A program made the position numbers and the translations under genes. A DNA stretch of 64,000 nt, from assembly GCF_000006565.2 (NCBI RefSeq), contig NC_031480.1:3569529-3633528 (forward strand), written 5' to 3'. Shown here one piece after another: positions 37,758 through 51,287 of the stretch (position 1 is the first letter of the stretch; each line of letters opens with the position of its first letter). This DNA comes from Toxoplasma gondii ME49. Lineage: Eukaryota; Apicomplexa; Conoidasida; Eucoccidiorida; Sarcocystidae. The notes under the pieces are model-generated. The model was given only the letters and a program-made list of their open reading frames with translations, made no database searches and had not been told where the DNA came from.

Positions 37758-40700
37758 TGTTTGCATTGATGAACTTGTGAAATGCTTTAGAAAGAAGTGT
37801 ATGGAGACGGCGGCAGGGCCGTCGAAGCATCTGAGACTTCTGGAGGGAACTTACATGCATTTGCATTCTCGAGAGACAGAGCTGAGTGCTCCCAAGGATC
37901 TCGCGAAATAGCCAGAGCGGCAAACAGGACTCTTCGCTGCATCCCATCTGGTCACCAAAGGAAGAGGCAAGTTTCACCGAAAAATCAAAGGCTTGAAAAC
38001 AAACAAGCAAGCATAGAGAAATACAGGAACGGCGCCTCCCACTGACAAATACATTCGCAACGGGAAGGTAGCTTCAGTCACAAATCGTCACATGCACTGT
38101 AGGTGTGTGAATCTATTTTCAGATACACAGGGATACAGTCATGCACAAAAAGACAGAGAGGTACAGATACGTTCTTCCAGTGGCGAGCTTGTCCCTCGAT
38201 GCTTGCATATAACTTTATATCTGTAGGTGTAGATGCATGCGTACACTTGTCTAGAGAATTGTTGTTACATACCTATATCTACATCTGTCGATTTATATCT
38301 ATCTATATCTATATCTATATATGTGTATACATTAATACGTGCATTTATAGATTTGTGGATATTAATCTATTTACAACTCTGTATCATAGGTATATATGCA
38401 TATGTTTGCTTTTGAGAGTCCTTTTCGTTGGCCTATGGAAGCGCGAAAAAGCCACAAAAGGGTGAAGAATATTTTCCTAAATGCTCAGGGGGAACATACA
38501 CCTTGTGGAGTGCAAGAAGGATTTCTTCTCTCAGGGCGTTTTTGTCAGTTTCCAGAACAGCGTTGTTAATGCTCTCGCGTCTGCAGAAAAGCATTGGCAC
38601 ACACGCGAATGCGGCTTGTTTTTTCTCGAGGTCGAGGAACTCTTCGGTTGAAGCAACAATTTTCTGACAAAAATCTGAAAAATGGATTCCCCAATCCGAA
38701 CCAGTCTCCCAGACCATTCCTTCTTCTGACTCGCCACGGCAGCTCCGGAGCTGGCGCGACCCTGAGATGCCGTCAGCGAATCCGTCGACTTTTTTCTGCA
38801 TGTTTACGTAGATGCATGCATATCTGTGTTGCGGTGTTGAAGAACTGCAGAGATCGAACAGACTTGAAATCCATCAGGACATGAACGCACAAACAGCTGA
38901 CGCATGACAGGAGCAGCAGCGTGCAGGAGGAGCTTCAGAAACAGACCTGGACCAGGGGCACACATCTTCAGTTACGATTTGCACACATACGTTTATGATA
39001 AACATGTCGGCAGAGAGATACGTAGATCTAATACTCGAAACTTCAAACCTACAGAAACATACATATATATATATATCTAGATATGAATAAAAAGGATCAA
39101 GATTCATGTGACCAGAAGAGGCTCGCACGGATAGGAACGGATAGGAACCACGATTTCGTTACCTCAGAATCCTCAGCATGGAAGGAAAGGAGTGAAACGC
39201 AACGCAGCCATTGTCTCCCGTAGGTGCCAGCTGCATCAACAGCGTGACTTCCATCGAGGAAAATCTGCGAGAAAAAGCAAAGACGCGGCATCATTTGAGA
39301 ACACACCTTAAAACCGAACTTTGAAAGACTCGCGTTTTCTGCCAAAGAAACGAAACGCTACATCAAAACACACACACACACATTCACTAGTGCACATCTG
39401 CATGTACATCCAACTTTTTAACACAGGTCTTTCTGTCTCTAAGTCTATCGGTCCACGTTGATCTAAGTCTAGTTCCCTTTGTGCGTCTACTAGGCTGTTT
39501 AAGCCTCCTCAGTTTTGTTGTTGAAAGCACCCTTCCTGTTGTACGTGCATGTATACCCTTTTATCGATCTAAAATGAATCTTTCTGTTCACCTTTCTACC
39601 TGTCTAGCTGTCTGTGTAGATCTATCTTGTATCTATATATCACGCGGCCTATCTGTATCTATATAGGTCTACGTCTCTCTGTCTCCACCCATCCCTCTAC
39701 ACACGTGTACGCATTTCCGAAGCCTCTCGCTTATGGCATGCAGGGGGTCCTTTGGATCCCTCTGAGCATGCGGACAGCGTTCTGGATGAAGAATTTGGAA
39801 ACGCGTTCTGCGTACCTCTCAGGTCGACTTCGCAAGCAGTCAAGAAGCAATCCGCGCGGGAGTTTGCCTGCGAAAAATCCCCGAGCGCGGAAGAGAAGCC
39901 TCATTCGACAAAGTGTAGAAACGGTCGCAAGGGTGTTTTTCGAGACCCTGGTATAAGGCCCTGTCCTATGCCCGGAAAGCGTTACAGTGATTTCACGGAG
40001 GCCAGATGAAACACAGTGGTAGAAAGAGTCGTTTCGAGGAACCTCAGAGACGCACTGTGTCCTGCAGGAACCCCGAGATAGAACAATGCATGCAGTGAGA
40101 GGAAAATTGACACCTTCTGAAGCATCTCTAAAATCAGCGAAAGCAGTCGGACTCAAACAGAGAGACACCAGGAAAATCCACTCCATTAAACACCAGGAAA
40201 GAGAAAATACTCCCCTGTGCCGCACTGAAGACTTCATGTTTCGATCGAGCCTTCACGAGCACACCTCGCTTCACATTATATTTGCATAGCAGGTCCATCA
40301 AGGTTCGTGAGCTGTGCGCCGCATGCGCTTCACGGATCTCTGCAGATTCGTCTATTCTTCTCCACTTCCAAACCTAAGCATGTTTCCTCTTGTTCAAGCG
40401 CTCGTCCCTCTCTCGCCGAGTCCAAACGCGGACATGAAACCGATCTCTCCTCGGCCCAGCAGTTTCAAGTCAACTTAGCAGGACCAACAAGAACCGCTTG
40501 CATGCTCACCGGTGGTGGCAGCCGAAGGATCTGCTGCCTCAAAGATATCGCGCATGATTCTGAGAAAAGTAAAACAATTGGAAGCAGTTATCAACATGCA
40601 TATAGACTTATATACACATATATATATATATATCTATACATATATATATATATATATGTATATTTGTGGAGGTGCATGCAGATGTGCACTTCAGGACAAG

Positions 40701-42717
40701 TTGTCTGTTTGTGGTGACATGTTTACTTGTCTTTGTCGTACCTCCATGAGTCCTCCAACTCATCTCTGTAGCAAAGCTGGACGGCTTCGTCAGTCACATG
40801 GCACTGATTTGTGCTGCAAGAAAGGAACTCGTCCAAACGCACTGTCAAAGAAAAGAAATGGAGACTCTCTTCAGCTCCTGCGCGCCTTCACAGAACTGCT
40901 TCTTTTTCTCTTTTTCTCTTTCTCTCTGTCGTCACTCTCTTGAGGAAGAAGCCGCCGAATTTCGCACGTGTGACGTTTCGCTTACGTACGCGGCCATGTA
41001 TCGAAACATGCTTAGCTTCGTGTACCCCTGTGATATGTAGACATATATATATATATATATATATATCTGTATATATATCTGTATATATATATATATATAT
41101 ATATATACATTCTGTGAAGAAGTGCATGGACCAGAATCGACTATACTGTTCCCATTCGTATATTGTTTCTACCTATACATCCATCTATCTATATATGCAT
41201 ATGTATATATGCGTATATGTGTGTATGCATATGTATGTGAAGACCCTGGTACATGTGTATGTCTGTTGTTTGTGAAGAAAACTGAAGACGGACGGGATCC
41301 GCAACTTGAATTATAATCCAGCTACTGAGACTTTTCGGAGTAGAGCTTTTCGACGAATTAATCCTCGCGACTTCAGAGCTCGAATGTCGACGCGTCACTC
41401 TAGGTTGAAAAGCGGTGACAGAAATTCCGAGACAACCCAGTTTTCAGAGAGGCGTCCTTGTGCGTTCGCATTCGATTTACTAGACAGACCATCGTCGCCT
41501 CTGTTAGGACATCCTTCACAGCCAGTGCGTGCAGGCAAGAGGTGTGTTTCCTGTGTCGTCTCGCTGGTCGCCAGCCCCGCGCGTGCAGAGAAACCGGTGG
41601 GGGGCGGCAGGCTCTACGGTTGAAAGGCTGCCTTTTCTTTGGTAAAACGGTTTCTTTTCCTTCTTCGTCCTCCCCGCAACACTCACCTTGCAGAGACCTT
41701 CCGCCTTTCGCGAAGTGTGCGGATAACTCCTGGGGCTTGCTGAACAAAGTCGACACACACACAATCCAAACTCCAGACTCTGCACCCGATATCATCATCT
41801 TTCCTCGGGTACCCCCGTGGCTCTCTTGATAGACCTGCGCATGTACAGACTATGCATGTTTATATCTGTGCATAGGTATATGCATGTACAAACAAGTTTG
41901 TTTTCCAGGTGTTCAAGTACGAAAGGTTATCTTATGGAATCTTTGTCTATGCACCTTCACAGCGCTCCGCTTTCTGCGTGTGTGTGTGTGCATCTGTCGC
42001 CAAGAATGTGGGCACTCATGCGTGGACTTTGTTTCGTTGCCGAGCAGAGAGATAGAGAAGTGAGCAGCTGAACTGCATGCAATAGTTCTTGCTTATGCAC
42101 ACTCTCTTGTTTCAGAGAAGGCTTGCCACTGGGGTGTAAAACTCGCAGCACACGAGGTTCTGAAGCACAGGCACTATCTGTTGAGTTAGCTACAGATGAC
42201 GCTTCGTACGCTTTGTGTTCGTTCAGTGATTTGAGGCCACTGTGTACTCCGAAATCCACACTTTGAGTAGTTCGGTCTTTTGGAAACATCGACAACTGCA
42301 GCGCCTGGCAAACGCCGCGAGAGGCACGGACCTTCCCTCGGAAGAGGGAAGGCCTTCTGCGAACAACGCACCTGAACAAAGTCTTGGTAGCGAATGTATC
42401 CCTGTCGATCTTCGTGAGCTGCTGCGGCGAGAAGAAGAAGCAAATCCCAGCGTTGCAATCCTAGGGGAGACGCCAGCAGCAGATCTGCCACTTCTTTGTG
42501 AGACAGTTTTCCTGAAAAACAAATCTCAGACGCACTCTCGAGACTGGAGTCGGAGAAAGAAAGTCAGGGACTGCCAATCTTTCACTTGACTCTCCAAAAA
42601 ACAAAAGGATTTAGGCTTCAGGCCTGCGGACACCTCCCTACAGTGAGGACCAGAGACACTAACGCATGTTTCGATCCCTGAACGACACAGAAATACACAT
42701 GTATCCACCTCTATATT

Positions 42718-42749
<32 letters not shown>

Positions 42750-45700
42750 TATATATATGTATCTGTCGATCTACGTAGCCATCTATGTATCTGCCTATGT
42801 CTATCGCTCCATCTCTCTACCTATCTCTCTCTACCTTCTATCTATATCTATCTCTCTGTCTATATCCACTTATATTCATCTGCATCTACATTTACATATT
42901 GAATAATTGCATTTCACACAGACATTCTGTGTGTTTCCTCTACTCGGCCTGACCTTCTTTGTCTTCGTCTGCAGCGTGGAATACCTTTTCCAAGACTTGC
43001 TCTAGGGGGAGATCTTCCTGGGGAACCTCGAAGAGCATGCGCGGCGTTAAAATGCCTCTGCCACTCTGTCTAGCTTCGCGTTCTTTCTGTCGCGCGGCTT
43101 CCGTTGCGGCAGCCGTCAGAGCTTCCCGCCTAGCGTTCGACTGCGCTTCGTATTCCGCCGACTTCTCATCCAGAATGCAGGCTATCTTCTGCTCGTGAAG
43201 CAGCTGCGCAATCGGCGCGCCATCAACGTTCATGCGGCTGATCTCGAAGCTGAGAGGCCGCGTGCAAACAGCGAAAGAAGAACAAAGCCACTTCAAATGC
43301 GGATGGTTTTCTTCGAAAACTCCACGGCGTTTCATGACTCCTTGAAAATACCAAATCTGTCTTACGCCTCAACATGCTGTCAGCAACATATCTATAGCTG
43401 TACATATATATATATATATATAAATATATACATGACACTCCATTTGTCTATCAATCTATCCGTCTGACTAGCTATCTCTCTGTCTATCTAACGCTCTATC
43501 TACGTCTATTCGTCTATCTCTCTCTGTCGGTGTTTCGATCTATCTCTGTGTAGCTATGTCTGTTTATATATATATATATGTATATATATATATGTATATA
43601 TGTATATATATGTATATATATGTATACATATACGTATGTAGAGAAGGTGGGATGACCAAGCGATGTATGCCACGTGAGACGACGAATGATGGACGCGCAA
43701 AAAAAGAGGAAAAAGAGAAGAAAGGTGCATTTCGTTTGACCGCTGAAGGACTTTCGGAGAGCGTCTTGGCAAAAAGGACCTGCATGGCGTTTTGCCTCTT
43801 GGTGAGCTGAAGCCTTGAGCCTTTCGAAACTGGAAAGAACTTAAGGAAGTTCCCCTCGTCTCACAGGCATCGCAGCTTACGCTGTTCTCATTGTATTTTG
43901 TCTTCGGAGCCGGAGTTTGTCTTGCACAATCCTGAAAATGCATACACGAAACTAACAAAGGTGAGACTTCCGTTTCTTTTTTCAGAAGACCCAACAGCTG
44001 CATCTTCTCCATTTAAAAGAGTTTACATGCACATACATTTATATGTATATATTTGTAAATATATACAAATACATACACAAATGTGTATATGAATATACAT
44101 GCATGAGCACAAACAAATAGACAGATGTGAAGTCTAGCACTACGTGAAGCAGTTGGTGCTGTGGGAGACTTGTGCGTTTCTTTTTCTGTCATTTCTCTTC
44201 AGAAGAAAGTTGTCTGTGGCCGAGTCCGAGTTCTGCTGTTTTCTGTCAGAGCATGCGTGAGGTGTTGTGTGTTTCAGAAGAACTTTTTGGAAAACGAGGC
44301 TCCACTATTTAGCACAGAAAATCCGGGCGTCTCGAGATTTTTGCGTCATTAAAAAAATCAGAGAACCTGGCGACTCATGGAGGGGGGGAGAGGTCAGCCG
44401 GCAACTGTTGTCATGTCTTGTGACCGGTGAACAAGGTGTGCAACGTCTCCAGCGTCGTTTCTTAGAAGAACGGGAGACTCTTTTCTGCATGCTCCAGCGG
44501 TCTAAGTCGTCTCCTAAGCTCCACTAGTGAATCCTAAACAAGTGAGCTAGAAACTATTCAAATCATCCTTCAGGCTTATAAATGTAAATTATGCGGCTAG
44601 AGACTCTCACCAGAACTTGCATAAGTAATTTTCATTCACCCATTCGCATTCGTACATACATCTCATAAATGTATATATATCTGTATATATCTGTAGATAT
44701 ATATGTATTTATACATGTAAATGTAGATCTGTATGTATTGGAACTGTGAGTGGAATCTGGCATCTTTGTGTGCATGCAGTTGGTGTTTTTAGAGTGTCTG
44801 TACCGGTCGATCCATCTTTGGAATTTCCCTGGGGCGAGAGTGCGTTCAGGAGTGTGTTTCAAGTTTTGGCTTTCGAACCAGAACACGATGGGTGGTTCTT
44901 TGTCTGGCTTTTCTGCAATGAGAGGGGATTTTCCGACGGCAGCTTCCACGTCTTGGAGGTCTCTCCCCGTCAGTTGACTCGTGCGCAAATTCTTGAGGAA
45001 CCATCCTTTTAGTTGAAAGTGCACATGCGCCTCTGCTTCCGGAACAGGCTTCTCGGGCGTCGGACTGCTGAAAGTTACTCGAAATCTGAGGGAATGTTTG
45101 CCAAAGTCGGAGGTTTTCGGAAACAAAGTTGAGTTCACCGGAGAAAGGTCTGTGTGAAGAAACCAGTGTCGATCTACGTACTTGCGCCGCATTACACATG
45201 TAGGTTGTATGCACCATGCATACTCATGGGTGTTCTTGGATGCGGCATGTACGATCAGAACGGTGGACGCTCGACGTTATTTTTCAGATGTAAGTCCGCC
45301 GAATTGTAAGTGTGGATCGACTCGATTGTGCCGCATTACACAGTCAGGGTTCTGTGCACAGCTGCGCTCCCTGAACCATTCCTAGAATAGTCCCAAACGA
45401 CCAGAAAACAAAAGTTCCTATGTCACTATGTTCACTTATCTAGGCGCAACAAAAAACACGCGGAGAAAAGACGGACTGGGCGACACCGACTGACTTTCGG
45501 AAAGCGACGAATGTCCAAAGGCCAAGCCTTCACTTACAAGAATAAATCGTCAGCAGGATTTCTCTCGACGAACTGGACCGAGTACTCGTACCTGGACGAC
45601 CGAAAATACGGCATGCGTTGTGACAAGGACGCACACGTTTGTACAGCAAGGGTTAGAAGTATAAAGTGTGAGTCTTCAACTTCCTCGTGTCTTCTGCTAA

Positions 45701-46916
45701 GAGCTTTTCAGCATCAAGCGGACGATAGAGAGAGAAGCAGGATAAAACGGGCGATTGCCAGGTAACATTTCTACGGATTTCCACACAGAACTGACGCTTC
45801 GGTCGGTTCCCCTCTTTGATTCGACACGACACTCAGGACAAGAGGAGAAACCTCTTTCCATGTTGCTCAGGGGTTGTGTTTTTCTGAATCGCCGGTCGAG
45901 CGGAAGAAACATCATGCCCAGATGCGTTCCATGATAACTTCTAGACTCCACCCTCCTCGACTTCTCTAATCAGTCGCGTCAGGACTTCGAACCCTCAAGC
46001 TTGCCTATCAGAGTTTTTCTCGAACTGTGTTTAGCTTGTGTGCAAATGGGGGCTTTCCAAATACACGATCGATGCCACTCGAGTGAATGCACTGAACCTG
46101 ACAGCCATGGAAAGCACTCTAGAAGTTGGACACGGTCTCTTTTCTGACGTCTCACTGCGTCCCAGCGAAATTTGCGAGCAGTGGAAAAAACCCCACCCTT
46201 TTCTCTCAGGAATGTTTCCTTAGGATTTGCAGCTAAAGTGCAAGTCTTGTTCCACCGAGAAAACTTCAATCCGACACTCCTGACGCTGTTTTATGTAGTC
46301 TCTCCGGGTCATCAGCACTCACAGCAGAGAAAGCATTTCAAGTTGTTTTGATCGCGAGCCTACGTTGTAGTAAATGCGTTCAAATTTCCTGCCCCCAAGA
46401 GCTCCTACGTCGTTCCCGCGTATTGTCTACTCGATTTGAACGCGTTGTCGCGTTAGTTCTGTACTCTACGTAGGAAAAGACTTCTAAACCAGCAAGTACC
46501 AGAGCGCATTAGCAACAGCAGTGCGTATCCCGCCCATCAACCGTGAATAAGTTGCATAGCTGAACTGCCGGAACTTTCCTTGTCACTTCTTCCTTCCTTT
46601 CCTGTCCGCGAAGGCCGCTCGCGCCCTCCTGCAACACATGTCAGTTGCGCCGTGTCGTCTCCAGCTGCCATTTTGCCTGTTTTTCTTTTATGACAAGATA
46701 GACGCAAAGCCGTTGTCCAGCGAGCAAGGCCTTGCACATGTTCCCGTTATTTCGGTCCCCGTTGTATCCCCAGTTAATGTTTTGCTTTTCCACTCACTTG
46801 CTTGTATAGTTTTTCACGAGATCTGCTAGGTAAGTTCGTCCTGTCTGAACCAGGGAGTCTGCAGAAGCCAGCAACGTCAGACGCGGAATTGCGAGTGCTT
46901 CCTTCACAGTTTCCAT
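31109..46916 (-). CDS. Multi-EF-hand protein of unknown role, 21 exons
   Basis: Exons, 5' to 3': 46798-46916, 45538-45591, 44804-45085, 43881-43931, 42954-43249, 42372-42511, 41687-41739, 40510-40559, 39816-39867, 39163-39264, 38502-38580, 37855-37947, 36430-36501, 35684-35738, 34999-35147, 34144-34219, 33377-33458, 32157-32411, 31628-31810, 31329-31413, 31109-31171. All phases agree, giving 796 residues. It starts METVKEALAIPRL; an N-terminal part of 200 residues has no recognised fold. Then come EF-hand-like units: DEDKEGKLSHKE (about 263-274, the best, split by an intron after G), HEDRQGYIRYQD, ADPSAATTGKLP, APTGDNGCVAFHSF, DDKRRGVIPVQAF and AEVEVDEHHQEVAYQEH. Most lack full calcium ligands. 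A heptad-like stretch SIAKEAAD-type (AENIAKEAADAAARAE) separates them. The style resembles long EF-hand proteins of cilia, so a role in the flagellate male gamete or a centriole-derived structure is possible but unproven. Exons 12, 13, 3 (45067 or 45085) and the last exon are the least certain. Confidence 0.8.
31563..31593. repeat. TA microsatellite in an EF-hand gene intron
   Basis: TA run in the intron between exons ending 31628 and starting 31413, about 35 bp after the donor. Confidence 0.85.
33041..33204. repeat. TA array, then (CT)n-(TA)n compound microsatellite
   Basis: TA run at 33041-33081, a CT run from about 33153 to 33178, which passes directly into TA to 33203. All lie in the intron 32412-33376 of the EF-hand gene. 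Confidence 0.9.
35271..35302. repeat. TA microsatellite in an EF-hand gene intron
   Basis: TA run in the intron 35148-35683. Confidence 0.85.
36811..37756. repeat. Cluster of TA microsatellites in one EF-hand gene intron
   Basis: Runs at 36811-36837, 36926-36968 and 37725-37756 lie in the 1.35-kb intron 36502-37854. Between them I found open stretches on the minus strand (about 36975-37165) but could not fit one as an in-phase exon. Confidence 0.85.
40616..41107. repeat. Two TA arrays in one EF-hand gene intron
   Basis: Runs at 40616-40662 and 41041-41107, the second broken by TCTG, in the intron 40560-41686. Confidence 0.85.
42721..42762. repeat. (ATCT)n-(TA)n microsatellite
   Basis: Tetranucleotide ATCT repeats pass into TA repeats in the EF-hand gene intron 42512-42953; TCTA-type repeats continue to about 42860. 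Confidence 0.85.
43403..43640. repeat. TA/TGTA arrays in an EF-hand gene intron
   Basis: TA runs at 43403-43432 and 43565-43640 flank a TCTA/TCTG-rich stretch, all in the intron 43250-43880. Confidence 0.85.
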
Positions 46917-49568
46917 GGCTGCCGACAGGAGGCTTCGTTTCTCTCAAAGCGAGGCTCTCTTTTTGGCGGCTAGAAATTCCGTACAACGAGCACGAAACAC
47001 CTTCGATCTGAGAACGCGTCAACGGTGTAGGGGAAACACAAGGGATGCTTTCCGTCATCCAAATGCAGGTTATTCCAGAACGTTCGTGCAAAAGAAGGCA
47101 CATACATAACAAACAGATACGCTATGCGTCAGGGTTATGTAAAACAGATAAACAGCTGCGAGATTCCAAACCAACGGAACACTTCGTCAGCGACTCTTGG
47201 TTGCCCCTCAAGCATTTCGGACGGCAGCCGAAAAAACGTAGAACTGCATGCAGGGGATACAAAGATCTTCTTGTTCTGTTTGAAAATGGATTGTTGAAGT
47301 GCACAAACGAAAACACGGGGGTTCCAGAAAGCCCTTTCTCTCGACTGTTATGCCGGAAAAAAAACGGGAACACCCTGAAGTGGAATAGAGCTTCGGCCCG
47401 GGACTTGACCCGCATTGGGAAGTTTCTATAAACCACCGAAGACGATTTTAAATCGGCTGGTACCAAACACCGCTGTAGTTGCTGGTGATCCGGGGAACAC
47501 GACGAGCAGATTCCCCGAGGAACAAAATGAGGACAGACGAAAAAAAACTTGGCTGATGTTTCGTTGAAGAGCTGCCACACTGAAGGCGCAGCTATGACTT
47601 CTTTTGGAAACAAGACCGAAGAAATGACCACAGTGCCTAACGTCGTTGTATCGTGCACCCGACTCGGATTCTGTTTTTTTTTCAGCTCCTTCCTGCGGCG
47701 GTTCAGACCTAGAACGGTAAAAAGACAGGAAAGTGTATTTGCTTGGCAAACAATGAGCAGCCAACGCAGACGTGCTCTGTGTTGTGTCGATAGCCTTTTG
47801 AAAGTTCGACTTGGAACTTGGTGCTCTCGATACTAGCACAGGTTGCTTCCCTACCTCGCCACGCAACGAGGGACAGGAAGTGTACAGGAAAGACAACGCG
47901 GAGGCCTCTCCAGCTTGACAGTCTGATCATTCAGTGGTGTGATTGTACTGAGTCTCCTGTAGGAAAAACGTGTTTTCGAGGACACAGCTGTTACTCTCTT
48001 CCTCTAGAGCTCAACAGAGTGGAACTTCTCTATATCAGATCTAACAAAAACCAGTATTTGTCTCAGGGTCCCATTGGCTTCCGTGGTAAAAGGGAAGACC
48101 ACCTGCGGTCATCGTTTCAGATTCCGACTGACAAAAAAAACCGCACACGGCGTCCCTCACCAAAGATGAAACTGCTTTTAAGGGTACACGTTGTGTTGAC
48201 GCAGAGAGAGTTTCTCAAAACAGTGCATTGGCAACGACAACACAGCGCACAGTAACATGGACTCTTTGAATTCTACTATCAACACGTCTGGATTTTCTTT
48301 CTTTCATGCAAGAGTAACATGCCTCTCACCGCACCCACCGAGGTAGCGTCCTTGTCTTGTCGGAGGCATCGAGGACAAGTCCTCTTTCATATGAACTACC
48401 TTTCTTGGGGGAGTATGGAAGTTACCGTATAACACATATAACCTAGTATCAGCTTAGATGCACAGATCGACGGATTCATATACAGTATCCTAGGTACTTT
48501 AATGTCTCTGTGTATTCAATTTGGGTCATACAGTTCTGATTCGCAGATCATTTGTACAGAGACGGTCTAGCTATGATCTTTACGTTCTTAATACAGGCAT
48601 TGTGGGGAGGATATGCTAACTTCGTTGTACCAATCTACATTGGTGGTTCGACAGTCGTTATAGGCTGCGAGTGGGACTACTGGTGCAGACCTTGGGGATC
48701 TTTGGCGTGAACAGGAAATCCCCATTTTCCTGCTGGTCCTTCTCTTTGTGGCACGGTACGGTAACGGAGAAAGATGGACTTTCAGTTTGAGGAAAACGGC
48801 AGTTCGTGGACACTTTGACGTCCTTCCAATCGGATGGCGGAAGTGCATGCCCGGAAACAGTCGTGCTTACATGCGAGCTGAAATCTGTGCATTTGTACAA
48901 ATATCAATGAGCTTCTGCGAGGAAATATCGATTTAGCTGCACCGACACAGATGCGAGGTTCACTCTGTCTCATCTGCCAAATGATTATGCGGAAAGTTTG
49001 CCATCCCAGGGCCGGCCCTGCCCGAGAAAAAGCCGGAGAGAGTACAAGAAAACAAAAAATCGTCACCGTCCCAGACACCTCCGAGAATTCCCCCATGAGC
49101 GCCAGCGACTCTTTTTACACACGGAAACAAAGCCTGCCAGACGAGCCAGCAAACCTGACAGGCCAATGCAGATATGTGTATGCATACATATACATAATAC
49201 GTATTTATACATCTGCATATGTTTACATGCATATTTACACATACGAATAAGTTTGTGCATATACATATATATAATTATACATAAGCACATACATGTATAT
49301 ATACGCACATGCAGCTGTGTGCACACGTATCCAGAGATCGACGTACGTGTGTACCTCCTCCATTGTGGACTTCATGGTTAGGAATCAGAAAGAGTGCCAA
49401 TGCTCGAGTCCACCTGACTGCATGCTCGCGTGGACATAGCGGAAAAACTGCAAGTCCTTCCGGCTGTCTTCTCCTTCCTGTGCAATCGCTCCGACGGTAA
49501 GTCAGACGCTCTTTCGACCCCCGCAACTCCGAATCGAAGTCGCAAACGAAACACAAGCTCTCTTTTCG
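46917..49568. other. Intergenic region between tandem minus-strand genes
   Basis: About 2.65 kb that must hold the methyltransferase 3' end and the EF-hand gene promoter and 5' leader. Frames up to 178 codons (minus 47122-47658, minus 47426-47896, plus 47045-47431) overlap one another and show no motif. A TGCATGC word at about 47247, roughly 330 bp upstream of the EF-hand start codon, matches a motif often enriched in coccidian promoters. Confidence 0.5.
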
Positions 49569-50381
49569 TCACTGAACGTCCTTTTTTGGAGTGTATCGAA
49601 AAACAATTCGAGCTCTTTCGTCAGTGACTGCTGGGAGCCCAAGGCGCGAATTTGAAGACACTTTCCGGTCTGCAGCGGAGCACCCGCGCCGGGCAGAGAG
49701 CGCATGCAAAGTTAAAATCTTGGAAGGAGAAGACTCCACGAGGTGGAACTTTCCCTGACTTAGCAACTGTCTGAAACAGGCGACACCACCGACAAGACAA
49801 AAAACGTAGCATGCACCATTAACTCTTGAAGAGTGAGAACGAAGGGTCAAGCCTCAGGAGAGAGATATTTTTCATCGTCTGTGGGCGCAAACACTTGCTG
49901 CCAACAAAAAAAACCTTGCATGCGCTCGCAGTACATAATGGATTCACCTACCTATCTCTGTATCTATATCTGCAGACGCATATATACACAATTATCTTTA
50001 CAAATATATATATATATATATAAATATATTGTAGGATCGTTCAGTGCTCAGGAGTCTGGAGAGAGTCAAGACATTTAGAGAAAGTTCCCTCTCACTTTTA
50101 CGGTCGCGTTCTCGTGATTGCATGCGCGTACCCGATATCGAGATCTTCGAAAATGCCGAGTTCCCACGCAACATTTGGATTCGGATAAATGTCATATTTC
50201 TTCCTGAAGAGAAAAAAGACACTTTCGACGTCTTGCAGAAATGCATGCTGCGAAAGGGTGCTCCTCCGAGGTAAATCAGTAATGCCCCATCCCAATGAAA
50301 AACCGTCGCTATGAGGAAATACATAACTATATATATATATATACGTGTAAATACATGTGTGCGCATATGAACATAAAAGTA

Positions 50382-50422
<41 letters not shown>

Positions 50423-51238
50423 TCCTAGATTGATATATAAATAAGAGAAAGTTTCTGCATATGTATATATATATATATATGCATGTATATATATATATAT
50501 ATATGAGCGTTTACTAGATGCCTGTGGATGTGCGGAAAGAGTCTGAAAGTTTTTTTCAAATGAAAGAGGCACACAGAAACACTTTGACAAGGAGAGGCAG
50601 AAGCAGTCGTGACAGGAGGCGCCCCTGACGCAATCGCCACAGTTGAATAAATGCAAGTGAGCAAAGGGACATGCTGGGAGAGAGACTCAAGTGCCAGAAA
50701 AGCACGCTAAACATAACGCAGCACAGTACATATATATGTATATATATATATACGTATGCAAATTTATAAATATACGTATGTATATTTACCAATATATATA
50801 TATATATATATATATAAATGTGCATGCTTATTGATGGGCCCCACACCATCGGCACATAAACAGGGTATAGAGTTGGAGCCCAGAGATGCCTTTTCAAAAG
50901 CTTCGTCGGTTCTCACATGAGCCAGCGAACAAATGCGTTCGACGGCAGACCTCTCTCCACGAGCATGAACCTGCCTCCGTCTTTCAATACGCGTCTTGTC
51001 TCCTCCACTGTCCTCTCCGGCTGCATGCAGACCCAGACGCGCCCACATGGAATTCTCGGCTAAGGACAAATGGAATGAAACATCACCAGAAAGATCCGAT
51101 CATGTCTCCGCGCCTCAGAATCTCACACTCTCTTACACCCGCACTTTACACCTACAACTACACTCACATATATACGTAGACACTTATATATACATATATA
51201 TATATACATATATGTATACTTATTTGTAGACATAGAGA

Positions 51239-51287
<49 letters not shown>

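Noticed and set aside
38433..38801. 122-codon minus-strand frame read as one long exon
   Set aside because: Only 38502-38580 fits the phase of the neighbouring exons and the EF-hand pattern; the upstream part gives a phase clash.
39097..39345. Reading IFLDGSHAVDAAGTYGRQWL in the exon at 39163-39264
   Set aside because: The exon is open in two frames; the phase from the preceding exon selects the other one, which gives an EF-hand-like sequence.
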